Under the pieces are notes generated by a model. That model did no database searches. It was given only the letters and a program-made list of their open reading frames with translations, and had not been told where the DNA came from. Of a stretch of 64,000 bases of DNA, positions 1 to 11,668 are shown in pieces. Positions within the stretch are counted from its first letter, which is position 1. Each line of letters begins with the position of its first letter. Both the position numbers and the translations under genes were made by a program. The DNA lies in contig NC_059475.1 in NCBI RefSeq assembly GCF_018139145.2, positions 11,332,437 through 11,396,436 of the forward strand, written 5' to 3'. The stretch is from Gymnogyps californianus (lineage: Eukaryota; Chordata; Aves; Accipitriformes; Cathartidae).

Positions 1-3000
1 AGAAAGATTTTCTTGGAATAAATTTCTCCTCACCAAAAATAAGCTATTACTGTAACACAGTAACAGTGCCTAGAATTGATTCAATGTTCTAGGTGATGGT
101 TAGTAAAAACACAACAGTAAACCAGTAAGTTTATCTCCAGAAGGCTACAAAACAGACTTTCTCTTAGAGAGTCAGTGCCCACCCACTCTTCATCAGTGTC
201 CATCTGAGAGCCATGCACCACTTCTAAAGCTTACAGCATTCTTGTTAGTTGTGGAAATAAATTCTGGCTTGTCTGAAACTTTTCATCTGTGGGGAAGTAC
301 GCATCATGTTCAGTTATCTGCCTCTTCCTTGTTTGCATATTGGTTGGTACAACTCTTCTGCAAACAAGCCGTGGTAAGGGAGTAGTATGAATCAAAGAGC
401 AGTTGTTTACCTTTTCCCTGGTTTTAGTTCAGTCTTCTCACAGATAACATGCTGAGTTTAGGGAACCAAGGCTGTCCAAATGTCTTTTACAGATCATGTC
501 CAAGTTGTAGGGAGATATAAAAACCATGAATGCTTTTACTTTCTGCCTCTACTAGATCTACCAATTTATCCTAAGAGAAATTAAATGTTTTTTTATCATC
601 TCTGTAAGGTAACAGATACAGTCAGGAGAGTGAATCTTTTCTGTGGGCTGGTGACAATTGTGTGATCTACTGATGTCTGTTAAGAGATCATAGTATGGAC
701 TGTCTTTAGACAGCAGTGAAAGTTCATCAGCAATGTTTCTTTCCTCAGGTCAGACCCATGTAGCAAAATTAATCACATGAGAGGAAAAGCTTTAAGGCAA
801 AGAGAAATTTTTTCCACAGGTTTTAATTGCATGGTTTAAACCATTGGCTCCAGCAGATGCTTATTTGAGATTTTAGCTGAAACCATGTTATCTAATTAAG
901 CAGTAAGCTTTAGCTGATAGGGTAACAACAGTAGCAAAGGCTTTAGGAAATACAGGCTACAGTTCTGGATGTAAAGTATAAATATTTTGTCTTTTAATTT
1001 TTTATTTACATCTGCTATAATCTTAGAACGATTGAGATACAAAGGATACAGATGAATGGATTAAATCTGCAGCTGGTTTACATCTGTATTGTCATATGTA
1101 CGGTGGCAGAATGGTACCAATTTACCGTGGCTGGGAGGTTGGCCCAGTTACACATAGTTCCATATATGATGAGCCTAAGTCTTCTCTAACCTTTTCCTGG
1201 ACTGTAGGAGGGGTGGATTCATGAAAATCAGTAGAATGACACTGGTTTTACACCAGTGAGTAGGTGAAGACAGAATGAATGTGATCTCTGATCGCTTGGC
1301 CTTCTGTGCAGTTGTTTATGGTCAGGAAGACAGGTGAGATGCTACTAGTCCAGCTTGATGGTGTTTTGTACTATGATTTACTAAGGTAAACCACAGAAAT
1401 TGAAGGAAAGTGGTGAATTGAAGTGTGTTTCTGTTTAGTTCTGTTTCATCAAAGATTTGGCAAATGTGAGAAAAAAAGCACTGTAGAATGGTGGCTTCAA
1501 ATGTATTCCCTTGAGAAATGCATTTCTGTATCAGCTGAGTAAGTCTCACTTTGTCCTTCCTCCCATCTGATTCAAAAACAGCATTTTGGCATCTTTTGCG
1601 GAGCTGGTGTCTGCCTGGCCTTTTGAGGGACTTGAGTCACTTTGATAGTTAGCACTGAGGAATACCACACCATTGAATGCATTAGCTGTCAAATCATGGT
1701 TGTTCACCACTGCAGCTTGTAGAGAGAACCCCCCTCCATCTTTTCTACCTGTCCCGATTCTTACCTTAATAACAAGGCCACTTCTCCTTTCCAATTAGTA
1801 ATATATCATAATATAGCATAATTGGTAAAAAGATCTACAGGGTGGGGTGGGAGTTTCGGATTTGTTTACTTGTTATTCTGTCTGGAAATGACTCAGAGCC
1901 TTTTCTGTGAATTTATATCACATGAGGACTCCCTCAAACTTGTTCCCTTAAAAAGTCCACTCATCCCAGGGGGAGGAAGAAGCATCTTATGGCATGTAGA
2001 GAGGCTGACATCATGGTGCCAGGCAAAGGGGAACCTTAGTGGTCTTTCTGTGTCCAAGGTATTTTGTAGCCATCAGCAAGGGAAAGTTTTGGTCCCCTAG
2101 TAGGTGTTTGTCTTGGACTTCATACATGATAAAAATCTGTAATACTTTCGTGTTCTTTTGTCCTTTTTGGAAGGACATAGAGTATGCTGAAGACCCTTTT
2201 TCATTTCTTCTTCATGGGAGTTTGTTTAGGAAATGGAATGAATATTCATGAATAGTCATCCTCTCATGTTGTTGATAACCTCTAGACACGTGATTTCAGA
2301 CAGAGAATTAAATAAAGGAAAAAAAAAAAGGCTCTGTTGTAATCCCAACAAATGCCCCAAAGAGGAGGTCTGGAAGAAGCCTCAAAAAGTCAACATCTGC
2401 CACCCAGATGCCTACTCCATCCTTAGGCAGACATTCATCTCGTGTTCTCAAAATCCTCGAGTGCTGGAGACAATTTATTCCAATGCTTTTCTATGCTCAC
2501 TCTAAAGTCTCTATTGCTGTAATTTAAACCCCTTCTTCTTCCATCTACAGCTCATGGAAAATAAATTATTCCCTTTCCTCTACAGTAACAGCAGTCTCCC
2601 ACACTGTAAACTCTGCTATAGGCAAAATCCATTGTAGATGAATTCTTACCCATGTATTTCTGTTCTAGTATTATTATCTTTGGCTGACACCTTAAACACA
2701 TTAAATAAGTCTTTTGAAACTGGAAACTACCAAAAAAGTATATCATATAAGAACAAAGCACATAAGATTCAGGGACTGAAATAAGTTCTGTGAGGGACTG
2801 GGCGCAGGTTGGCGTCTTACTCTCAGTGTGCTACTCTTAATTTAGTGATTAAGATTAGCAAGCAGCTATTAAGTACAGAAATCTTGTTTTCAACTGTTTT
2901 TCTTTTTGCACAGCTGTTTCACATCCTTGCTGTGTACTGCTACTCTTGTGTTGTTTTGCTTTTATAAATTTTCAAAATTTACATAGTTTGGTAGTGAATC

Positions 3001-3759
3001 ATGGAAACTTTGTAGCTGTCAATTGTAGAGAGAAGAGACGCCTGCATTAAAATTCAGCCCCGGGCACACAATTACATCAAAGCTGTATCTTTATATGATT
3101 ACTGACTACTTAGAAATAATGACACTTTAGAGCTTTGTAGCACAGTTTTACAGTGTTTCCGTAACTGTTACTGTATTTCAAAACATTCAGAATAAAAACC
3201 AAGATCTTTTAGACCACAAGGGTTTAGACACATCTTCTGGTTATCAAAGGTCGAAGAATTGTTGTTTTCCAATTAATAGATCCACAGGTAGATGCATTTC
3301 TTTATTAAGACAATTAATTGCAAAATCATTAGGAAAACTTTGTTTATAAACATGCATCAGTATTTTGACCTCATTGGATAATCTCATACTATGTGAAAAA
3401 GCTTTTCTTAACAGGGAGCAATTAAACATGGAACACATGGCTACTGGTTTTGGGTCTCAGATTGTCTAACTTCAGAATATTCCTTCTCTGTCTGATTATG
3501 GATATAGAAGATTATAGAGTGTCTGTGTATTTAAAAAACAATGGATTGAGTGTATAGGATGGCACCAAGTTTCCAGAAGGCCTAAGGGAAGATTTTGTGG
3601 TCAGAATTTCTACGATCCTGCTCTGCCTACAGTACACCTGACAAACAGGAGAAAACAAGAGAAATTTCATATTATAACCTGTCCTGCCTGCTCTAGGGCA
3701 AATGTGTGGGATGAGTGAGACTTCTGCTATTGCAGACAGTCACTGCAATATGTAGCCCT

Positions 3760-3802
3760 GTATACATATACATATATATGTTTGTGTATATACATATACA
3801 CA
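3760..3802. repeat. TA/CA dinucleotide tract
   Basis: Alternating purine-pyrimidine tract of TATACATA-type units in the DKK3 intron. Confidence 0.7.
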
Positions 3803-6800
3803 GACCTTTGCTCCTTTCTTAGTTGGATAGCTCTTAGTTTCCAGACTACGTTAATTACCTGTCAGATTATAATTTGTAGGGGTTTTCTACCAAATTTGAA
3901 CAGGTCTTCTAGTGTGCCTCCTCTGATACAGTTGCAAAATAGATTGAAATAAGTACTTTGCACTGTGTTTCCTACTCAGGAGCATTTGCAGAGGCTGTAG
4001 TCTTGCCAGGATTAAATTATTACATTGCTTACTGAGAAAAAGAGGGGGTGAGGGAAGAAAATAAAGTGACTGCTTCTGCAGAGTGACCTGCCATGAGATT
4101 ATTACATGACATACAGAGATTTTGACCATGCGTGAACAGAATATGATCTGATAGAGCATCTAAGCATCATTTTTCTCATTATCCTGAGGCATTTGTCAGG
4201 AATCTTTTATTTTTTGCTTTTGTGTGTAGTTTCTTCTTTCATTGAAGTCTCAATTCCTTGAAGCTGTGGATAATATGACATTTTATTTATTTCTTTTTTG
4301 ACCTGGAACATTAACTGCGTAAGAGTTTGATCAGTGACAGGATCACTGTATTTGTGGTGAGAATAAGCAGATGGTGTAGAAAGGGATGGACTTCTTACAC
4401 TAGCTTTGGTGGTGGGCACTTTATTGGGTGACTACAACCTGCCTCAATTAATTCCCTAGGCTTTTTGATGGCGTGTTAAGGCTAACGTGGCTATGTTGCT
4501 TTTGGTACCTAAAGCCAAGCTCAAGTGCCTTTGGGCCATCTTCAGTTATGTCATGTAGACATATTTTGCATTCATTCATATTGCATCATGTGGAGAGCCA
4601 GAAATGAAGTTTTTCCAATTAAAATGTTTCTATTTTCTTGACGGGGGGAAAGGAAACACGTGGGATTAATTCTATGGAGAAGTTCAAGATAAAACTGAGG
4701 GAGTCACTTGTATTTTCTTATTTATTAGTTTTGAGCTCAGAAGTCACATTCCTGTTGAACAGCCACACAAATAGCTGACTTCCCCACATAGCACTGGGAG
4801 GTGACTAATACCATAGCTTGCAACTCACATGTCTGCTCTTTTTAGTATGTCTTTTTTTCACAGTAGTCCTTGTTTTTATGAGTGCTCTGTACTTGGCAGG
4901 ACAGCAGTAAGAGGTTTGGTCTGCTGGAAAGTATTACAGAAGTTTTGAGGTATTTCAAGGCAAATTAATTCATATCTCATTAAAGACAAATGCATTATGT
5001 GCCCTGTCTAGACAACTAAGAGATTAGGAACTGGAACACTACTGCAATTCAAACTATGGTAGTAGTTTCCATAAAACAATATTCCATTCTATGTCATTCT
5101 GCCATTTTTCTCATACATGTAGTACATGTAGGATATAAAACAGTTTTTATGCTTTTTTTTTCCTTACTACTCAGCAGGTTTTGCCATCTGCTGCAGTAAT
5201 GGAGACCAGCCCTACCTGAAATGACTTGTAGAAATTAAAACAAAACCTAGAAGGGGATATGTAAACACAGAAGTAAATATTAACTCTTAGAATTGCTAAT
5301 TGCTAAGAAATGTCAGTTTCAACGTGAACAAGTGGTTTTGCTAGAGCACTTCAGCTATGGCTGAAATTATCATTGTCTCCCAGATACAGTTGGGTGAGCT
5401 CTGGAACTGTTTGGGAAGGATCTGTAGCTACCATTTATGGAGGTTAACATTGAGTTTTACTTGAGTTACAGGTTTTTGAAAAGGAAATTTCTTTATATCA
5501 GTAGCTTTTAAGAAACACGTAAAGCGGCTTTTTGTTCAGAGAAGCTTTTGAAGCATAGTTGTCCCAGTAGACTGCGAAAGGTGCCCCCATGCATTTCCAA
5601 GGTTGTAACTAAAAAATATTTTCTAATTATTGCACCAACTGCTTTTGTAGCATTGCTTCCTATGTTGTGTACCTGCTGGCAAAACTTCCTTACCTCTCCA
5701 AAACCGGGGAATTTTTCCTCTATACTTTATGGCTTGTGAACTTGAAGTCCATGGAGGGTTAGGAATGAACACTTTGGAATGGCTGTTTTGGCTTACAGCT
5801 GTACAGACAGTGCCAAGGCAAAAAAAAAAAAAAAAAAAGCCTGCTTCTCCTTCAGCTCTTAGGCAGTTTCAAAAGGTTTGTAGTCACAAACTGCAACTGA
5901 GTCAGAATAAGCCAGCAAACTGGGCCATATAGCTTACACAAAGAGGGGAAAAGTGCTTCTCCTATTTGAATCCCACTTACTGTTCTCACGTCAGAGCAGT
6001 CCATGACCTTGGCAGACAACTGCTACTGCGTTTCTGCACTACAGCTGCCCCTGACCCACGGGGGCGTTTTCTGTTCCATATACCACTGCCCCACCCCTAG
6101 TGTTCTGTGTCTGGCTTTGACAGATGTATTAATCATCACTGAGAAGTTGTATATAAAGTCATCAACAGTGCCTTCCTCTGCTTTCTTGTGTTCTAAGCTA
6201 AAGTGTAAAGAGCCCAGAAGGAAAGGAGAGCTCATTCCGGACAGTCATTTGCCTGTCCCTGACAAATATTGGCTGAAGATATGAGTAGTGAAGGGAGAGT
6301 TTTGTTTAAAGTTATCTTTGAAGAAGGACTTTTTGAGAATGTGGGAGGTAGGGTGAGTGTGAGTGGGGAGACGGAATAGACAAATCAAATGTCAATTTTG
6401 AATTTAAAATCAATTATTCCATTTTGAAAGTCAGACAGTATCAGAAGAGACTTGAGCATATTTTCTATTCTACACTTAGGGTGTTAATTAGGAATTAAGG
6501 GGAAAAAGAGCAAAGCAAAATGAGCATGATTGCAGTACATACTATATCACCAGCGAAACAGAGTATTAAAAATATTGCCATAGTGAGGTACAGAAACCAG
6601 ATGAACAGTGCAAATGAAAGTGGGTTTCTATGTGAAAGTAGGTTAACTCTGGCGTTGTAGTTCTGCTTTCATAATGTGAACTGAGAAATTCTTTGCTTCT
6701 CCCTCTTTATCCTTAGTGTGTTATATAGGCAGAGGATAATGTGGTCCACACCACAGTTGGCTACACTCCACCAGTCAAGTACAGTCTGCCAAAATAGCCC

Positions 6801-9800
6801 ATAGCGCCTTCTAGGTCAAAGGCGTGCTATTGGGTGGACTGTGAAGATTGTCGTGTCACATTGAAAGAAAACTTTTTTCTTCTGTGCCTTTCCATGTGTA
6901 TGTAAACATTCAGCCCGAAGGAAAGTACTCTTGTCAAAACCTGTTATACCAGTTCTGACCTGTACACTCCCGCGTCATCTTGCACTCAGGCGTCTTTCAG
7001 TTTTTTAGTAGTTGTGGTCCTACCATACTTCACTATCACTAACATCAGTCGCTTTTTTACTAACCATTCTTTAGGAAAGCAAACGATAGCTTGACATAAT
7101 CTGCCAAAGACAAGAAAATTGAAGTTTCTTTCAGCAGCAGTTGTTTTAGCAGTCCTATAATACGGGGAAGCTTTTCTACGAGTTTCAGTGTTTTGTTGGT
7201 GGTTTTTTTTCCCCTGTTGGTTTTGGAATAGATCCTAACCCCCAAATTGCTTTCAGGTGTTGCAGGATATTCACTGCAGAGTACAATATTATAATAAGAG
7301 CCCACAGGATGCTGAGTATGTACTTACAGGTACATAGCATGCTCTTCTCCATCCTGGCTTCTGTTGTTTATGGGTCCTAATATACCCATTAATAAATAGG
7401 CAATCCTGCTTTCACTCTGCATTGTTCTTTAGCACTTAAACAGCATATTCCTTTGCTGCTACATTAAATTAACTGGTGTAACATCGTAATGGATTTCAGA
7501 GAGATGTACACCATTATAAGTGTAGCTAATTCTGTCTTTAAGCTATCTGCTCAACTTGTATGCTCTGCTGCATGTCAGAAGCCAGCACCTCTTCTCCTCA
7601 GTTTACACAGTTGCTCCTGCAAAGACAAAATGTTCTGAGAAATAACTTAGTTTGCAGAATTCCAGAAAAAAAATTGATTGTTCAGAATCTATTGCAGCTG
7701 ATGAAGATGTTCAGGTTTGCTCCTTGTCTAGCAACTGTTGTGTCTTAAGGTAGCCTGATTAGAAAAGGTCTGTAGCCTAATTAAATTAAAAAAAAAAAAA
7801 AGAGAGAAAAAAAGGATAAACGGTTACACATCTGCATGTGTAAGCATTACTGAGTTCTGCATTGAGTATGAATTATAATACCTGGTGAAGGAAGTTGGGT
7901 TTGGAGTGTGGCACAAAATTTCACAGAGAGCATATGAAAGCAAGCTTTTTCCATGCCAGGAAAGAAAACCGTGAAGGGATTTTTTCCCCAACTGAAAACC
8001 CTCATAAAACTGGAAGTCTGAACTGGTGGGACACAATTCAGTAAGAGGGGAAAAAGAAGTTTTTTGGTGGGGGACTCATTATTGCAGGAGAAAGCAGTGA
8101 CTGGAGAATTGCAACTTTGGTGTTAGGTGGTTTTAGAGCTAGAGAGAGAGTTATTCCATGAGCTTAAAAATTATTATGGCAAGATTTCTCCTTTGTGGAG
8201 AGGGACAATTGGAAAAACTGACTACACTGAGACCTGGCTGCTTGCCTGAAAGCGGATGGAACAGGAATGAAACAGTATAGTTTATTCTGAGTATGGTTTA
8301 TACAGAGGGATTCATAAAAGAAGCTGACAAAGCTACAGACAGAAAATTGGCCAGAAACAGCATGGCTGCTGAAGAGGAGAAGTAGCTAACTGCTAACTTG
8401 GAACCACAAAACCTCAAACATACTATGTAACGTTTGGATTTTGACCCACCTGATTATGCAGCAACACAAACAAACAAGCAGAACACACACTGTACTGGAA
8501 TAATGAAGCTGCAAAAACATTATGATAATTTATAGCAGCCTAGACCCGGTGATACTAATGTCTTAAAATAGCTGAAATGCCTGCTTCTTAATTATAAACA
8601 TATAACCTGAATGTCATGTCATTGACTTGAAAAGAATTGGGCCCTAGACTGTGTTTGGCTTCTGTTCTATGGTCCGGGTAATCAAACTGTTTTAAAACAT
8701 CTTAGGTGACCAAAATGCATAACTTAGATGAGGCATTGCTCTTCATGCAGAGCAGTCTTGTCTCACATAGGGCAAGAAGCTTCCATAAGGTTTAATCTGG
8801 AGAAGATCTGAAGACAGTATAGCGGTTTAATAATGTAACCTTTTCCTCTTTTCAGTAATTTAAGAGCTTCACTTAAACTTCTTGCTGAGCTAATTTTCAG
8901 CCCAGCTGAAACACAAAACCCAACTGGGATGGGGTGGAAGAAGTCAGCAGTTTGGGGAGAAACGATCTAAAAAATTAGAAATAGAAAATTGAAAGCTTAG
9001 TAGAAACTTTCAATAAAGGTTGCACAGATGACAGTTGATCTGCTCCAGCAAGTGAGATTAATATCTGCCAAAGAGCAGTCAAGTGGTTTCTTCAGAGAAT
9101 TCAGGGATTTTTGTATAACTCCTTTTTCTTTTTTCTTTTCTTTTTTTTTTTTTAAATTAATTGACTAATAGCAAAAAGATAGCATCAGCCTTATGATGGT
9201 ACAAACCAATGATGGAGTACAAGTGACTCAGAATGGTACTATGATTTATTCTTCTGTTGGCTAGATTGTTTCCAGCCTGGAGAAAACACATTTTAGAGAA
9301 CAGGGTTAATCACATGATTTTTAAGAGGTAACCATTAGATGGGAAGAGAAAACACCCCCTCTCTGTGAACCAGACACATCAGGGGTGCACAAACATATAC
9401 ACTTACCCTCTGTATTATCCTCACTGCCATACCTGCAGAGTTGTGTTCTGACAAGAACTTCTGACCAGTTTGTATGTTCACCCTGCGCAGCATGGATGAA
9501 AGGTGAGCCATCTCTACCACAGTGCTTGTGGGACCTCTGGGTGAAGAAACTTCAGTCTGAGTTGTGATTCAGATGGGAACTCAGGTGTCCCTCTCACATG
9601 AACATTTTTATTAAGGCCATGAAATGATTCCAGGTTTCAAAAGCTAAACGTGTGCTCAAGCAGCTTGCTAGCTTGAGGCCTACTCTAGTGTCTTAGCTGG
9701 GTAGCAAAGGTTGATGTATTAGGGAACTGTGGGGCTTTTTTTTCCCCTAGGATGTATGCGGCTCTTCAGTACTTGTCAATCTTAAATTAGTGTTCAGACC

Positions 9801-10655
9801 TGTCTGCTGAATGCTTATGTGCAGCAAACAACGGGGGCGGAAACATTGAGTTTGTTATGTGCATTTCAGAAGTGTGCAATGTGGAAATCAAGTTCTTCGA
9901 CAGGCTAGAACATTACTAAATGTAAATTAACTCCATCGACAGCAGGGAGATGCCAGAGGAATGATGTCAGCTGAGAATCTGCTCCTGCATATTTTGCAAT
10001 ATTCAAATTAAATTAAAGTAAGGATTTAAAATTTACATGTGTAGGTATTTAGACATTTGCAGCTGTGAGCTTGCAGGTGATGGGCTATGGTGATAGGTAC
10101 ATGAGAGATATGCCATCAACCAAGAAAAAGAAATCAAATGGTGTATGACATCTACTGCTTCCCAGAAGTACTGGCTGTAAGGTAGTGCTGCTGTTACCAT
10201 AAAGTCCCAGGAACGTTTAACATTACCAGTCCGGTGGAAAGAAGCACTGCATTTCTCAGCATAGAAGTTGTTGCTGACAAAAATGCTCAGGCACTGCAAA
10301 GATTGCCTGAGAAGAATTTGTCTGCCCCTTGCAAAGGGGAGCAGAGGAGCAGTTAAAAGGAAAAGGAAACGCATTTCCCTTCTCCCTTAGGGCTGTCCTT
10401 GCTGGCTGAGGGAAGCTAACCATGCTGTGGAGTTTCTGAGGTCAGCACTAATGTTGCTGGGGAAGAGAAGGGAGGACAGCATAAAGCAACCTGGCCTGGG
10501 ATCAAGAAAGCTGTTGCAGAATGGTGTCCCACAGAGCATAAAGATATTCTTGGCTGCTGCAGCTGCTGTAGTGTAGCCTCTTTCCTTTGGTCTTGCCCCC
10601 TATCTGAAAAAAAAAGCCGACAAGTAATGAATCACAACTGTACTCTAATACAAGT

Positions 10656-11236
10656 TGTCCTGGTTTCGGCTAGGACAGAGTTAATTTTCTTCCTAGTAGC
10701 TGGTACAGTGCTGTGTTTTGGATTTAGTAGGAAAATAATGTTGATAACACACTGATGGTTTTAGTTGTTGCTAAGTAGTGTTTATTCTAAGTCAAGGATT
10801 TTTCAGCTTCTTGTGCCCAGCCAGCAAGAAGGCTGGAGGGGCACAAGAAGCTGGGAGGGGACACCGCCAGGACAGCTGACCCAAACTGGCCAAAGAGCTA
10901 TTCCATACCATATGACATCATGCCCAGTATATAAACTGGGGGAGCTGGCTGGGAGGGGTCGATCGCGGCTCGGGAACTAACTGGGCATCGGTCAACGAGT
11001 GGTGAGCAATTGCATTGTGCACCACTTGCTTTGTATAGTTTAATTCTTTTAGTATTACTATTGTCATATTATTATTATCATTATCATAGTTTTTCATTCC
11101 TTTCTGTCCTATTAAACTGTCTTTATCTCAACTCACGAGGTTTTTTTCCTGATTCTCTCCCCCATCCCAGGGGCGGGGGGACAGTGAGCGAGCGGCTGCG
11201 TGGTGCTTAGCTGCCTCCTGGGGTTAAACCACGACA
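10656..11236 (+). mobile_element. Solo LTR, ERVL-type, copy 1
   Basis: It begins TGTCCTGG and ends CCACGACA, and is flanked on both sides by the 5-bp duplication CAAGT (10651-10655 and 11237-11241). It contains an intact TATATAAA box at 10928-10935 and an ATTAAA poly(A)-type signal at 11111-11116, as an LTR promoter and terminator should. About 90% similar by eye to copy 2. No internal retroviral genes are attached, so it is a solo LTR left by recombination. It lies in sense with DKK3, 339 bp before a DKK3 exon. Confidence 0.9.
10928..10935 (+). promoter_or_regulatory. TATA box of LTR copy 1
   Basis: TATATAAA inside the LTR, well placed relative to the downstream ATTAAA. The matching site in copy 2 is mutated to TATATCAA. 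Whether it is active cannot be judged from sequence. Confidence 0.55.
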
Positions 11237-11575
11237 CAAGTAGAATAGATCTAATACAAATGTCTTCAGCACCCTCCCCCCCAAACCAAACCCAAAAAGC
11301 CTGCAGAACAAGATAATTTAATTTCTTGAGGTTGCTGTTATTAATATTTATACAAGAAGTGAAGCCACCTAACACTTTGAGGCCACAATATTTAGGTATG
11401 CCAGGGAGATAGCATTGTTCTGTTACAGAACTGTGGTTGTATGAAGAACCGAAGCAAGCTTTTTTTCTTGGTTCCCAAATAAGAAATATAATCAATCAAG
11501 ACCTTCTGGTATTTCAAGAAGAGGTATGGATTTCTGTCACACAGTGGCAAATTACACTTTTATCCTTTTCTTCAG

Positions 11576-11668
11576 GAGTGTATCATTGACGAGGACTGTG
11601 AAACAGGGAAATATTGCCAGTTCTCCACCTTTGAATACAAATGTCAGCTCTGTAAAACCCAGCATACA
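11576..11668 (+). CDS. DKK3: DKK3 exon: first half of Cys-rich domain 1
   Basis: 31 codons, phase 0 at both ends. A pyrimidine-rich acceptor ends TTCTTCAG and the donor is GTAAGT. It carries five of the ten domain-1 cysteines ([17 protein letters not shown]). Confidence 0.96.

Larger units (their letters stand above)
1..11575 (+). other. DKK3 intron (3' end of a long intron), partial
   Basis: I looked for the preceding DKK3 exons (the coiled N-terminal region and the segment ending just before ECIIDEDC) and found none, so this is read as one intron of at least 11.5 kb. It contains the solo LTR at 10656-11236, a TA/CA tract near 3760-3802 and A-runs near 5821 and 7788. Every open frame above 60 codons here lacks recognisable protein features. 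Confidence 0.75.

Noticed and set aside
11133..11495. 120-codon frame, - strand
   Set aside because: It runs through the end of LTR copy 1 into the intron; composition artefact.
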